A stretch of DNA of 64,000 nucleotides from an uncultured Gammaproteobacteria bacterium (lineage in GTDB: Bacteria > Pseudomonadota > Gammaproteobacteria > Pseudomonadales > Pseudohongiellaceae), in the NCBI GenBank assembly GCA_913060495.1, contig CAJXRP010000002.1, positions 177,110 through 241,109 of the forward strand. Direction: 5' to 3'. Shown in pieces: positions 34,064-43,539 of the stretch. A program made the translations under genes and the position numbers. The notes beneath the pieces are model-generated. The model was not told the origin of the DNA. It saw only the letters and a program-made list of their open reading frames with translations, and ran no database searches. How positions within the stretch are numbered: position 1 is the stretch's first letter; each line of letters begins with the position of its first letter.

Positions 34064-34751
34064 AGTTAGCGATCTTCATGCCTTCTATGGCAAGAGCCAC
34101 ATTCTGCAAGGAGTCAACTTTAACGTTGCCGAGGGCGAAATCGTCAGCCTGCTCGGGCGAAACGGTGTAGGCCGCTCCACAACTGTCAAAACTATTATGG
34201 GAGAAGTCGAGCCTCATGGCTCTATCCAATTCAAAGGGAATGAGATAGCAGGAAAGAAGAGCTTTGAAATCGCGCACCTCGGACTGGGGTACGTTCCCGA
34301 GAATCGCGACATTTTCCCCACACTTACTGTCCGGCAGAACCTTACCCTAGGCATGAAAACAAACACGCCACAGGGCCGCTGGAATATCGATGAGATGTTT
34401 AGCATGTTCCCAAATCTTGCAGAACGCGCCGATGTTCAAGGCGGTGCACTAAGCGGCGGCGAACAGCAGATGCTGTGTATGTGTCGAACGCTGATGGGCG
34501 ACCCTGACATGATAATGATAGACGAACCTACCGAGGGGCTCGCTCCCAAGATCGTCGAGCAACTTGCCAATCTACTGCAGGAAATCGCCAATCGCGGTGT
34601 ATCTATCTTGTTAGTGGAGCAGAAACTATCCATAGCACTGAAGATTTCTAACCGTCTCTATGTAATGGGCCACGGCAAGATTGTCTACGAAGGAACACCA
34701 GAAAGCTTGCTCCAGGCAGACGATGTTAAAGCTGAGTGGCTGGAAGTATGA
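34056..34751 (+). CDS. livF: Branched-chain-type ABC transporter ATPase (LivF family), Arg in Walker A
   Basis: The 231 residues begin at ATG 34056, overlapping livG by eight bases. The domain order is complete: Walker A, GRxxFP-type NRDIFPTLTVRQNL, signature LSGGEQQML, Walker B MIMIDEPTEGLAP and LLVEQK. However, Walker A reads GRNGVGRST, with Arg instead of the catalytic Lys. Some LivF-like proteins are known to have GAGR(S/T)T, so it may still be active, perhaps with LivG carrying the better site. Confidence 0.9.
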   Translation: MLKVSDLHAFYGKSHILQGVNFNVAEGEIVSLLGRNGVGRSTTVKTIMGEVEPHGSIQFKGNEIAGKKSFEIAHLGLGYVPENRDIFPTLTVRQNLTLGMKTNTPQGRWNIDEMFSMFPNLAERADVQGGALSGGEQQMLCMCRTLMGDPDMIMIDEPTEGLAPKIVEQLANLLQEIANRGVSILLVEQKLSIALKISNRLYVMGHGKIVYEGTPESLLQADDVKAEWLEV

Positions 34752-34811
34752 TCTAGCCCAGCATCGTCAAAAGTTTACACTGTGAGTCTCCATCGTTACG
34801 AGTAGCAACTC

Positions 34812-35813
34812 ATGATACGCCCCCGTAAATACCTTCTAGTCGCTCTATTCACATCTTTGGCATCGCTGTTCATGCAAAGCGCTCTAGCCTGGGACTCCGT
34901 CGGCCATCGTCTGTCAGCGGCCATAGCAGCTCACTACCTAAGTGACGGTTCAAAGACTGAGCTAATTCGAATCCTGCAACAACATCCACGCTACCAACAG
35001 GACTTTATCGAGCAGATGCCCGCGTCGATTACCCGTGGTAGTGAAGAAGGTCGAAGACGTTGGCTATTGGGTCAGGCCGCATTCTGGCCAGATATCACGC
35101 GAGGTCTACCGGAGACTGAACGAGAGAAATACAACCGTGCCAACTGGCATTACATCGATGGTGCATGGCTGCGCGGCCGAGCCGACAGTCAGGGCAATAC
35201 CTACATTGGCGTAGCACCCTTCGATGATATTGCAGGTCTAGCGATCATCGACACTAGCTCGGCAGCGCGTGTAGACAATGTAATGAACGCCCTGGACTTC
35301 AATACGGCCCTACTCGCCGGTGAAAAAACTCCCATGCCGCAGCGCGCAGTAGCTCTGTGTTGGGTCCTGCATCTAGTTGGTGATATTCATCAGCCTCTAC
35401 ACGTGGGCTCGCTCTATTCCACGCAGCGATTTTCGAATGGAGATCGTGGCGGCAATGGCATCGCAACCGATGACAGAAATTTACACGCACGCTGGGACAG
35501 AGCCATAAGCAGCAGCGGTGTGAACGCCAACCTCGAGGCGGTGCTCGAACAACATTCTACGACGCTGGAGAGAATGGATGAGCAAGACGACGGGGATTGG
35601 TCGCTCTGGATGCAGGAGAGTAGAGCGCTGTTACTCAACACGGTCTATACCGAGGAAATGAAATCGACGATTGCACGTACCGACAATTCCAGTGAACGAC
35701 TGCGTGAGTTCAATTTGGACGAGAACTATGTCGCCACAATGGAGTATCACGCACGACTGCGGCTCGCCCTCGCAGGCCGCCGTCTCGCTCTCTGGTTCGA
35801 AGATAATTTGTAA
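34812..35813 (+). CDS. Exported S1/P1 nuclease
   Basis: The 333 residues have a signal peptide ending MQSALA-W, so that the mature protein begins with the Trp whose amino group binds zinc in this family, followed by DSVGHRLSAAIA. Further trinuclear zinc ligands are visible: FWPD, WHYIDG, HLVGDIHQPLHVG and NLHARWD. Such enzymes cut single-stranded nucleic acids and 3'-nucleotides in the periplasm or outside the cell, often for phosphate and nucleoside scavenging. The convergent TrpEG gene ends 11 bases downstream. Confidence 0.92.
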   Translation: MIRPRKYLLVALFTSLASLFMQSALAWDSVGHRLSAAIAAHYLSDGSKTELIRILQQHPRYQQDFIEQMPASITRGSEEGRRRWLLGQAAFWPDITRGLPETEREKYNRANWHYIDGAWLRGRADSQGNTYIGVAPFDDIAGLAIIDTSSAARVDNVMNALDFNTALLAGEKTPMPQRAVALCWVLHLVGDIHQPLHVGSLYSTQRFSNGDRGGNGIATDDRNLHARWDRAISSSGVNANLEAVLEQHSTTLERMDEQDDGDWSLWMQESRALLLNTVYTEEMKSTIARTDNSSERLREFNLDENYVATMEYHARLRLALAGRRLALWFEDNL

Positions 35814-35823
35814 AACTCACCTC

Positions 35824-38019
35824 CTACATGGCCTCTGCCAGCAACTTTTGCTGCGCTACCAATCTGACAGCATTGCGAATGAGCGCGTGCCCAGCCGCAT
35901 TCTGTAGACTCATTATCGATTCCGGATGAAACTGCACAGCGCGAATAGGCAGGCTTGTATGGGCAATCGCCATTACATTCCCATCCTCTGTTTTCGCTGT
36001 AACATTAAGACAATCTGGGACCGACTTCGCTACGAGTGAATGATAGCGCCCGGCAGCGAACGGCGATTCGATGCCTGCAAACAACTCGCTTGAATCATGG
36101 TTCACATCCGACTGCTTACCATGCATTGGATGGCCTAACTCCTCTAGATCCCCACCGAAGTATTCAACAAGCCCCTGTAGCCCCAGGCAGACTCCAAATA
36201 TCGGGGTAGAGTTGGATAACGCCGCTTCGATAGTCTCATTCATGGAAAAGTGTTTAGGAGTAGACGGGCCTGGCGAGAGAATCACCAAATCCACGCTGTT
36301 GTTTGCCAAATACTTACGCGCCGCCGCTGGCCGTAGAGTAAGCACATCGACGCCACATTGCCTAAAGTAAGTGCCAAGATTGTGCACGAAGGAATCTTGA
36401 TGATCGACCATCAGCGCCTGAATACCGGCACCCTCGGTACTACTGAACACTCTATCCGCGCCGCTTAAAGCTGACTTAGAGATACCACGAATGGAATCGA
36501 TCAGAGCCGAGGCTTTCAGACGCGTCTCCAACTCCTCCTCTACGGGATCAGAATCGATCAGCAAGGTAGCCCCAGCCCGCACCTCTGCTACGCCATTCTT
36601 GATGCGGATCGTCCTTAGGGTGAGGCCGGTATTTAGATTACCATCGAAGCCAATATGACCGAGTGCCCCACCGTACCAGTGACGCTGTGATTTCTCGTTC
36701 TGTTCAATGAACTGCATGGCGGCTAGTTTCGGCGCGCCGGTTACAGTCACCGCCCAGGTGTGTGCCAAGAATCCATCTAGGGCGTCGAATTCTGGCTTCA
36801 GCATTCCCTTCACATGATCAACAGTGTGTATAAGCCGCGAATACATTTCGATCTGCCTGCGCCCTACTACGCGAACCGAACCGGGCTCACACACTCGCGA
36901 CTTGTCGTTACGATCCACATCGGTACACATCGACAATTCCGACTCATCCTTGTCGGAGTTAAGTAGCGTCTTTATCTGATTCGCATCATCAATAGCATCG
37001 ATACCACGTTTTATAGTGCCGGAAATGGGACAAGTCTCGATCTGAGAACCCTCTACCCGAACGAACATCTCCGGCGAGGCGGCAACTAAGTATTCTTGCT
37101 CGCCGAGATTCATCAGCGCGCCATAGGGTGACGGGTTACTCTGTTTGAGTCGTTTAAATACTGCTGCGGGGCTGTCTTTACAAGGCTCGAAGAAAACCTG
37201 TCCCGGAACCACCTCGAACAAATCTCCACGGCGAAAATAGTCCAACGCCTTCTCCACCTGCTGCGCATATTCACCTTCAATATGATCGCAAGCTTTCTTA
37301 ACTTCTGTTGCAGGTACATATTTAGCCTGTGGGCCGCTACGGCGAAATCCACCGGTGGTCTCGGAGAAGTCATCAGAATTCCATGCTCTGCAGACAAACT
37401 CGTAGTTATAACAAAATGTTTTTTCGATGCGATGATCAGCCACGATGATCTGATCGGGCAAATACAGCACAAGATCTCTGTCGTCGTCACTGCGCGATTG
37501 ATGGCGGATGACGTCTTCGAATTGGAATGTCAGGTCGTAACCGAAAGCACCGAACAATCCCAGATAAGGGTCGTTAGGACTAGAGAAGCAAGCTACGATT
37601 TCTCTGAGCACGGAGAATAGACTCGCCTTCCTACTACGCATCTCTTCTGCAAACTCTTCCGGGTCGTCGCTCACCGTTACCAGAATGAATTTCTGCTGCG
37701 CATCCATAGATGCAATTGCGACACAATTCTCTAAAGCACGGTGTATTTCTGGCAGCAAAATTTCACCACGAACATTCAATGCAGCAATCTCCAAGCTGCT
37801 GTCCTTGCCAGTGATTTTTAAAGGAGGATTAACGAAACCGATATCCCAACGCGTGTAGCGACCAGGAAATTCGAAGCTAGAAGCAAGCAAGACACCGGGA
37901 GATACGTCCAGCGAATCTGCAAGCGTATCGATAGCCGAGGCATAGTCCAACTGCGAAGTCAGGCGACGAACCTGTACACCGCTAGCGCAGCGATATTGAA
38001 TGTGATTACTGATTGGCAT
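35824..38019 (-). CDS. trpEG: Fused anthranilate synthase TrpE-TrpG
   Basis: The first committed enzyme of tryptophan synthesis makes anthranilate from chorismate and glutamine. The N-terminal 530 residues are the TrpE part (e.g. GDLFEVVPGQVF, SPEMFVRVEGSQIETCPISG, HIGFDGNLNTGLTLRTI). The C-terminal 190 residues are the glutamine amidotransferase, with DHQDSFVHNL, nucleophile Cys in FGVCLGLQGLVEYFGG and the His-Glu pair in QFHPES. Fusion is known from rhizobia and some other bacteria. ATG 38019 has GAGG eight bases upstream and is preferred to TTG 38025. A leader peptide with tandem Trp codons lies 100 bases upstream, indicating control by tryptophan. No other trp gene is nearby. Confidence 0.93.
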   Translation of the reverse strand: MPISNHIQYRCASGVQVRRLTSQLDYASAIDTLADSLDVSPGVLLASSFEFPGRYTRWDIGFVNPPLKITGKDSSLEIAALNVRGEILLPEIHRALENCVAIASMDAQQKFILVTVSDDPEEFAEEMRSRKASLFSVLREIVACFSSPNDPYLGLFGAFGYDLTFQFEDVIRHQSRSDDDRDLVLYLPDQIIVADHRIEKTFCYNYEFVCRAWNSDDFSETTGGFRRSGPQAKYVPATEVKKACDHIEGEYAQQVEKALDYFRRGDLFEVVPGQVFFEPCKDSPAAVFKRLKQSNPSPYGALMNLGEQEYLVAASPEMFVRVEGSQIETCPISGTIKRGIDAIDDANQIKTLLNSDKDESELSMCTDVDRNDKSRVCEPGSVRVVGRRQIEMYSRLIHTVDHVKGMLKPEFDALDGFLAHTWAVTVTGAPKLAAMQFIEQNEKSQRHWYGGALGHIGFDGNLNTGLTLRTIRIKNGVAEVRAGATLLIDSDPVEEELETRLKASALIDSIRGISKSALSGADRVFSSTEGAGIQALMVDHQDSFVHNLGTYFRQCGVDVLTLRPAAARKYLANNSVDLVILSPGPSTPKHFSMNETIEAALSNSTPIFGVCLGLQGLVEYFGGDLEELGHPMHGKQSDVNHDSSELFAGIESPFAAGRYHSLVAKSVPDCLNVTAKTEDGNVMAIAHTSLPIRAVQFHPESIMSLQNAAGHALIRNAVRLVAQQKLLAEAM

Positions 38020-38084
38020 TACCAATTCCTCTTAATCCGTTTGGACGGTAAGAGCTATGGCGAGGGGTATTTTTTGAAGCAATA

Positions 38085-38107
38085 GACCGCCACAACTCTT
38101 GGCGGCC
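38085..38107 (-). promoter_or_regulatory. Hairpin in the trpEG leader
   Basis: On the minus strand GGCCGCC-AAGAGTTGT-GGCGGTC forms seven pairs, including one G-T, between the leader peptide stop and trpEG. It is not followed by a T-run, so it is not a standard terminator. It may be one arm of an attenuator or limit translation. An alternative hairpin, CTGG...CCAG, covers the Trp codons of the leader. Confidence 0.4.
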
Positions 38108-38120
38108 GTCGGGGAAAAAC

Positions 38121-38183
38121 TTAGATGTTGTTCTCCTGGCTACCTGTAGATTCAGGCCACCAGAAATAGAATCGTGTGTTCAT
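38121..38183 (-). CDS. trp leader peptide with tandem Trp codons
   Basis: ATG 38183 to TAA 38121 encodes 20 residues, beginning MNTRFYFWWPES, with two adjacent TGG codons at positions 8 and 9 preceded by Phe-Tyr-Phe. Other fused trpE(G) genes are preceded by leaders with consecutive Trp codons whose slow translation prevents attenuation. The ORF is in the right place and strand, but its ribosome binding site is weak and no T-run terminator was found, so the mechanism is open. Nothing else was seen in 38184-38435. Confidence 0.55.
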   Translation of the reverse strand: MNTRFYFWWPESTGSQENNI

Positions 38184-38435
38184 AGGGGCAGGATAATGCG
38201 CCAGCACCAAAATGATGTCAACCCATAACTCATTCGAATGCATGAGTATCCTATTTTAATTGTTATTTATCAAAGGATTAAGGCCTTCCGCCGAAAGCAA
38301 ATCTATCACCGCAGCATTGCTTGCAAGGGTCTATAGCAGGCCCGATAATCTTTACAGCAACGGCCTGTCAGGCTACCTTGCCACAAATGCTTTTCATTTT
38401 TAGTCTTCAACATAATAACTAGAGAGAATATCTTC

Positions 38436-39707
38436 ATGCAGAAACTATTAATTCGCCTCTTCGCTCCCACTCTTCTCTTAATCCTCGCCAGTGCTAGCAT
38501 CGCGGCCGACCTCGATCGCGCGCGCCCTGAAAGGCTTGGCATGTCTTCAGAGCGTCTAGAACGTCTGGATGCGGTGCTTAAGTCTTACGTCGACAATGAT
38601 CAATTAGCAGGACAAGTCGTCATAGTGTTGCGCAATGGCAGGATCGCCTACTCCAGTGCAAACGGCATGCAAGATATCGAGGCCGGTATTCCCATGCAGG
38701 ATGACACGATGTTTCGTATTGCCTCGCAAACTAAGGCGATCGTTAGCAGCGCCATCATGATTTTGCATGAGCGTGGCGCATTGGATATTAGTCACAATCT
38801 GGAACGCTACATTCCCGAATGGGCCGACATGCAAGTTGCCGTAGCCAATGAAAATGGAGGTTATGGTCTTGAGCCTGCGAAGCGCTCTATCACTCTTCGC
38901 AACTTACTCACCCATACCGGTGGCATGAGTTACGGCAGCGGACCCGCCGCCGAGAAATGGGCAGAAGCAGGTTTTCAGGGCTGGTACTTCGCCGATCGAA
39001 ATGAACCAGTGGGCGATACTATTGCGCGCATGGCGTCGCTACCCCTCGATGAGCATCCTGGAGAACGCTGGATCTATGGTTATAACACCGACATCCTCGG
39101 CGCGGTTGTGGAGAAGGCTAGCGGGATGGATCTAAACAGCTTTCTCAAGCAAGAGATCTTCGAACCACTGGGCATGGATGATACCCACTTCTATCTGCCC
39201 GAAGATAAACGTGGCCGACTTGCCACGGTGTATCGTCCTAAAGTGGGCGGCGGCATTGAAGCACGACCCGAGAACAATGGCATGCAAAGCCAAGGCATGT
39301 ACGACAATGGCCCCAGAGTGAGCTTCTCCGGTGGCGCCGGATTGTTGTCTACTGCTAACGACTATGCGAAGTTCCTACAGATGACTCTTAACGGCGGCGA
39401 ATTAGATGGAGAACGAATCCTCTCACGAAAAACCATCGAGCTAATGACAAGCAATCACCTCGGTGACATACCGTTTCGAGATGGCACTGGATTCGGCCTA
39501 GGCTTTTCAGTGGTAACTGACTTAGGAGCAAGAGGAAGTCTCGGTTCCGTCGGCGAATACGGTTGGGGTGGAGCCTATCACTCAACCTATTGGGTAGATC
39601 CACAGGAAGAGCTAGTAGTCGTCTACCTAACTCAGATCATTCCCGCCACTGGCTTGGACGATTATGCGAAGCTACGCAGCGGTATTTATCAAGCCATAGT
39701 CGATTAA
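38436..39707 (+). CDS. Exported serine hydrolase (class C beta-lactamase family)
   Basis: The 423 residues have a signal peptide (LIRLFAPTLLLILASASIAA) and the penicillin-binding fold of EstB/AmpC-like hydrolases. The catalytic SxxK is SQTK in MFRIASQTKAIVSSAI near residue 98; the YxN-like tyrosine lies in WIYGYNTDILG near residue 215; the C-terminal GGAYHSTYWVDPQEEL takes the place of KTG. Most such proteins are esterases or peptidases rather than antibiotic resistance enzymes. A terminator follows. Confidence 0.88.
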   Translation: MQKLLIRLFAPTLLLILASASIAADLDRARPERLGMSSERLERLDAVLKSYVDNDQLAGQVVIVLRNGRIAYSSANGMQDIEAGIPMQDDTMFRIASQTKAIVSSAIMILHERGALDISHNLERYIPEWADMQVAVANENGGYGLEPAKRSITLRNLLTHTGGMSYGSGPAAEKWAEAGFQGWYFADRNEPVGDTIARMASLPLDEHPGERWIYGYNTDILGAVVEKASGMDLNSFLKQEIFEPLGMDDTHFYLPEDKRGRLATVYRPKVGGGIEARPENNGMQSQGMYDNGPRVSFSGGAGLLSTANDYAKFLQMTLNGGELDGERILSRKTIELMTSNHLGDIPFRDGTGFGLGFSVVTDLGARGSLGSVGEYGWGGAYHSTYWVDPQEELVVVYLTQIIPATGLDDYAKLRSGIYQAIVD

Positions 39708-39774
39708 TAGTAACTGTTGTGGACCGGCGACTATTCTGAGCGGCCCGTCCATTTGCTTTCCTTTTCTCGAGACA

Positions 39775-39812
39775 TAAAAAAACGGCGATGATTGCTCATC
39801 GCCGTTTTTTTT
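39775..39812. terminator. Bidirectional Rho-independent terminator
   Basis: AACGGCGATGA-TTGC-TCATCGCCGTT (39781-39806) is a perfect eleven-pair stem with an A-run before and T8 after. It serves both the serine hydrolase and the convergent TonB receptor. Confidence 0.92.
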
Positions 39813-39833
39813 AATTACCGATCTAACCGGTAA

Positions 39834-42800
39834 TTAGAACGACCATAACGCTCGTGCATACAGTCGACGACCGCGAGGATCGAAAACCGTTGCGTCGTAA
39901 CGAAGGGTGCCGCCCGTAGTTTCACGGAAAGGCACTGTTTCGTTGAACATATCCAGAACACCAATGGTGAAATTGGTAGTACCTAGATTAGCGTTGCCCC
40001 AATCATGGGAGTAACGATACTGGAGATCCCAGGTGTCGTAGCTGCTTATCGTACGCTTAGCTAGAGACGTCACCAATTCATTCGCTTGGGAAATCACTTG
40101 GTCATACGCCAGATCCTGATAGGAGCCGATGTGACGGTTGATCAAGGTCATGCCGTGACGCTCGCGCTGCCATGAAAGAGTGAAATTACCCTTGTTATCC
40201 GGCAGTGAACGCACGAGCAGGCCATCACCAGTCGTACCGGCAGCGTCAAGTACGCCCGTACCCAGAAGACCTTGCTCAAGACCCGGAACACCGATCAGCT
40301 TATATTGGTTAACATGCGTGTAATCGATACTGGCGCGGAATCGGCCCCAGTCGTTATCCCAGTTATAACCAAGCTTCACATCAACACCATCAGCTTCGAT
40401 CTCACCCGCGTTAATTGCGGCAAGAGTCAGAGTGATCAAGCTGGCATTCTCATTTCGAAATGACCGGCTAATACCCTGGCCCTGGTTAGCTGTTGTGTAG
40501 AGTGTAGGATTCACCACACAGTTTAGACGCTCAGCCGATTCCCTACCGAATTGAGATTCCAACGCGTTCGGGTCACAAGCCACGTCCAAAACAGGCGAGT
40601 CTGCCGAGATCGAGTCATTCAATATGTAATTGTTCGGATCACCAACAACCGAATTGAACAGATCGAGCTCAGGCTGCACTGCCGAGATAGCAGGCTGTGG
40701 CAATACACGGTCACTCACCTCAAAGCGCCAGAAGTCAGCTTGCACGCTAAGACCATCGAGGCGGCCCTCAGGCGTCCAGATGAATCCGGCACTGAAGGTA
40801 TTCGCAGACTCGTTACCAACATTCGGCGCAGGTCCGCCCAGAGTGTAAGTGAATTCACTTTCACCGTTCTCTGCTGTCGCAGGAACTAGGCCAGCTCGAA
40901 CTCGCTGGTTAGAGATAGGATCGAGAAATCTAACGCTGCTCGATTCCAGACCCTGTTCGATGATGTCTATATTAGGAGCTCTGAACGACTGCGAGAATGA
41001 ACCGCGCAGGATTAGTGTATCCATTGGACGCCAGCTAGCTGCAAACTTCGGCGATACTTCGCTACCGATATTGCCGCCGTAATCCTCATAACGAACCGCG
41101 ATCTGAGTCTCTACATTCTCTAGGAACGGTAGAGACAATTCGAAAAACGCCGCCGAAGTATCACGGGTATTGTCGAAGTTGAAGGCACAGGCCGCACAGT
41201 CGAAGTTATTCTCTACCAAATGGAACTCATTCGGTACACCGGCCGCATCGTAACCAAGAATGCGATTAGGCAGACCCGGATCATTCAGCGTAGGCGCTCT
41301 GGATGTGGTGTTGCGCTCACGGTACTGAGCACCGAAGGCAACAGCCGCCGCTCCGCCAGCCATGTCGAAAAGTTCACCACCTACCAAGGCATCAAAAACC
41401 ATCAGCTTGTTACGCTTGTCGGCACGAAGCACTCGCTCCGTCATCCAGTCCAGCAAGGCAGGATCATTTGCCACGTCAGGGTTTGTGAACTGAGTCAGGA
41501 AAGGATTGTAGAACTGACAACCACCCTGTCCCTGATTGTTACTGGTCAATGCCAGCGATGTATTCTCACGGGTTGTTAGTACGTAGCCCGGAAAGAATGT
41601 TTGGTTATAGCCACCGAAGAAGTCCCACGCTGACGGCACACCAAATCCAGCTGCGCCAGGGAACGCACCAGCTGAAGCATAGTCGAAGTCTTCTCTACCG
41701 TTAGGAGTACAGCCTGGTCCGCCTAAGCCATTCGCCGCCAATTCTGAATTCTCACGATTGAAGGTGACATAGGACTGCTCATTACTGGTAGCACTCCAGG
41801 AAACACTGACATCATAGTTCCAGGGACGATCCTGAAAATCGAAATCACCACGCAGGCCAGCTTGAATCAGAGTCGAATTGGTCTGTGTGGTGTTCTCGCG
41901 CAAGCCGTCTCTTGGAATACCGTCTCTAGGGTTACCCACGAAAGCCACGTTGAGGCCACCATTGGCGAGGGCGTTCGGTGCATTTGTTATGTCCGCTGCG
42001 GTTGGTCGAGTAAGCCCGGCAAAGGGCGCGTAATAACCCAATTCCATTGTTGAGGCCACGTTAACGTTACCCAGGCCGAATGGAGCAAGAGCCGGATTAC
42101 CTGCTGTAGATCCAGGTGCAGCAAAAAATATTGTCGGCCCGCGGGTCGTGGCAGAGCCACCCGTATTATTCAGGCCACCACCCTGCAGAATAACTTCATT
42201 TTCCGAATAGTTGGCGAAGGAATAGAACTCCGCTGACTCACTGAAGGTGTGGTCGAATGCCATCGCGAAGCTGCTGCGCTCGGCATCGCGCGCGATGAAG
42301 TTAAAACGTTCCGTGTCTTCGTTACAGGTACCGCCGCGCTCCCCGCGATTTTCGCGGAGATTTCCCACGAAGTAAGGGATGCCGGTACGCCCCGATTGAG
42401 TTGTGCACAAAGGGTCGGACCAGACGGCTGCCGCGGTTCCACCATTCGCGGCATTGTCCGCCATGATATCCGTTCTCAGATATGCAGGGTTAGCTTGTGC
42501 TCCGAACTGAGGAATGGCCACAGGGGAAGTGATACTCGAAATACCTGCAGTAAATTGCGTATTCTCATCGATGAAGTTCGCACTGGAGGCCGCAATCCTG
42601 TCTCGCTCGAAGCGTTCTGCCGATATCACAAGATGGGTATCGCCGTCGTCACTAGCCCAGCCCCAAATACCACTGACTGTCTTATCGAAAGCGCTGCCTG
42701 CGCTTTCAACGTTCTGCACGTCACCGTAAACCTCTAAACCTTCGAAGTCGGTACGCATGATGATGTTAACTACACCGGCAACGGCGTCGGCACCATACAG

Positions 42801-43265
42801 AGCTGAACCACCGTCGGTTAATACCTCAACCCGGTCAGTCATCACCAAGGGAATATTGTTTATGTTTACGAATTCACCACCTGTGGTTGTGGTCGCGGCC
42901 GCTGGAGCCATTCGCTTGCCGTTGATCAGAGTGAGCGTGGAATTCTCACCGAGGTTACGCAAGTTTACCTGCGCTGTACCCTCTGTCTGGGAACGCTCAC
43001 CCGCACCTGGGTTTGCGAATGAACCGGAGTTCACTTCCAGATTTTTGATGACATCCCAAATTATCGCGGCACCCTGTGCCTCGATACTTGCTCTGTCGAC
43101 GACTTGTACCGGTGATGGTGCATCAAGAGCGGAGCCACGAATGAATGAGCCGGTTACTACGACCTCTTCAATGTCTCCATCTTGTGCAACTACCGGGGCC
43201 GCTAGGCCTGCAAGGACTACACCAATGGTAATCGCCTTGCGCTTACTAGGAAATGTTTTGCGCAT
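39834..43265 (-). CDS. Large TonB-dependent outer-membrane receptor
   Basis: The 1143 residues have a signal peptide (AITIGVVLAGLAAPVVAQ), a TonB box DIEEVVVTGS right after cleavage, and a plug domain with SPVQVVDRASIEAQG, TLTLINGKRM and GSALYGADAVAGVVNIIMR. The barrel is longer than average (typical receptors have 700-900 residues) and ends RALWSF with terminal Phe. Receptors of this size and plug type in marine gammaproteobacteria often import glycans, peptides or other large molecules, but the substrate is unknown. The upstream 274 bp, shared with the divergent oxidoreductase, contains two palindromes. Confidence 0.92.
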   Translation of the reverse strand: MRKTFPSKRKAITIGVVLAGLAAPVVAQDGDIEEVVVTGSFIRGSALDAPSPVQVVDRASIEAQGAAIIWDVIKNLEVNSGSFANPGAGERSQTEGTAQVNLRNLGENSTLTLINGKRMAPAAATTTTGGEFVNINNIPLVMTDRVEVLTDGGSALYGADAVAGVVNIIMRTDFEGLEVYGDVQNVESAGSAFDKTVSGIWGWASDDGDTHLVISAERFERDRIAASSANFIDENTQFTAGISSITSPVAIPQFGAQANPAYLRTDIMADNAANGGTAAAVWSDPLCTTQSGRTGIPYFVGNLRENRGERGGTCNEDTERFNFIARDAERSSFAMAFDHTFSESAEFYSFANYSENEVILQGGGLNNTGGSATTRGPTIFFAAPGSTAGNPALAPFGLGNVNVASTMELGYYAPFAGLTRPTAADITNAPNALANGGLNVAFVGNPRDGIPRDGLRENTTQTNSTLIQAGLRGDFDFQDRPWNYDVSVSWSATSNEQSYVTFNRENSELAANGLGGPGCTPNGREDFDYASAGAFPGAAGFGVPSAWDFFGGYNQTFFPGYVLTTRENTSLALTSNNQGQGGCQFYNPFLTQFTNPDVANDPALLDWMTERVLRADKRNKLMVFDALVGGELFDMAGGAAAVAFGAQYRERNTTSRAPTLNDPGLPNRILGYDAAGVPNEFHLVENNFDCAACAFNFDNTRDTSAAFFELSLPFLENVETQIAVRYEDYGGNIGSEVSPKFAASWRPMDTLILRGSFSQSFRAPNIDIIEQGLESSSVRFLDPISNQRVRAGLVPATAENGESEFTYTLGGPAPNVGNESANTFSAGFIWTPEGRLDGLSVQADFWRFEVSDRVLPQPAISAVQPELDLFNSVVGDPNNYILNDSISADSPVLDVACDPNALESQFGRESAERLNCVVNPTLYTTANQGQGISRSFRNENASLITLTLAAINAGEIEADGVDVKLGYNWDNDWGRFRASIDYTHVNQYKLIGVPGLEQGLLGTGVLDAAGTTGDGLLVRSLPDNKGNFTLSWQRERHGMTLINRHIGSYQDLAYDQVISQANELVTSLAKRTISSYDTWDLQYRYSHDWGNANLGTTNFTIGVLDMFNETVPFRETTGGTLRYDATVFDPRGRRLYARALWSF

Positions 43266-43386
43266 TCTTACTCCCCTTTCGAGTATTAAAAAATCTTATT
43301 AAGAATTGTCTTTTTATTTAAATTTAGTCAGTAAATTTCATAATTAACCACTCCATTTGGAGCGACATACGATAGTAAACCAGAAC

Positions 43387-43405
43387 AACTTTAGTTACTA
43401 AAGTT
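43387..43405. promoter_or_regulatory. 19-bp perfect palindrome between divergent genes
   Basis: AACTTTAGT-T-ACTAAAGTT is a perfect 9+1+9 inverted repeat about 120 bp upstream of the TonB receptor and 135 bp upstream of the LLM oxidoreductase. Size and place fit an operator for a dimeric repressor or activator. No regulator gene is adjacent. Confidence 0.45.
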
Positions 43406-43469
43406 TTTAGCCCCTAATTGTTGCAGAGCGCCCTAATTTTAGGCATATCCCGCTAATCTGTTACCATAT

Positions 43470-43484
43470 TTCACACTTTGTGAA
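43470..43484. promoter_or_regulatory. Second short palindrome in the same intergenic region
   Basis: TTCACA-CTT-TGTGAA is a 6+3+6 inverted repeat 56 bp upstream of the LLM oxidoreductase start. It could be a second operator or a chance match; the half site recalls CRP (TGTGA) but the spacer is too short for a CRP site. Confidence 0.3.
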
Positions 43485-43539
43485 GGCCGCATAATCAGCG
43501 TAGTATTCGGTTCCTAAAATTCAGCTCTAAGCGGTAAAC

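Noticed and set aside
42249..42737. 162-codon plus-strand ORF inside the large TonB receptor
   Set aside because: It is antisense to a well-supported gene, with no domain or ribosome binding site; it is a shadow of codon bias.
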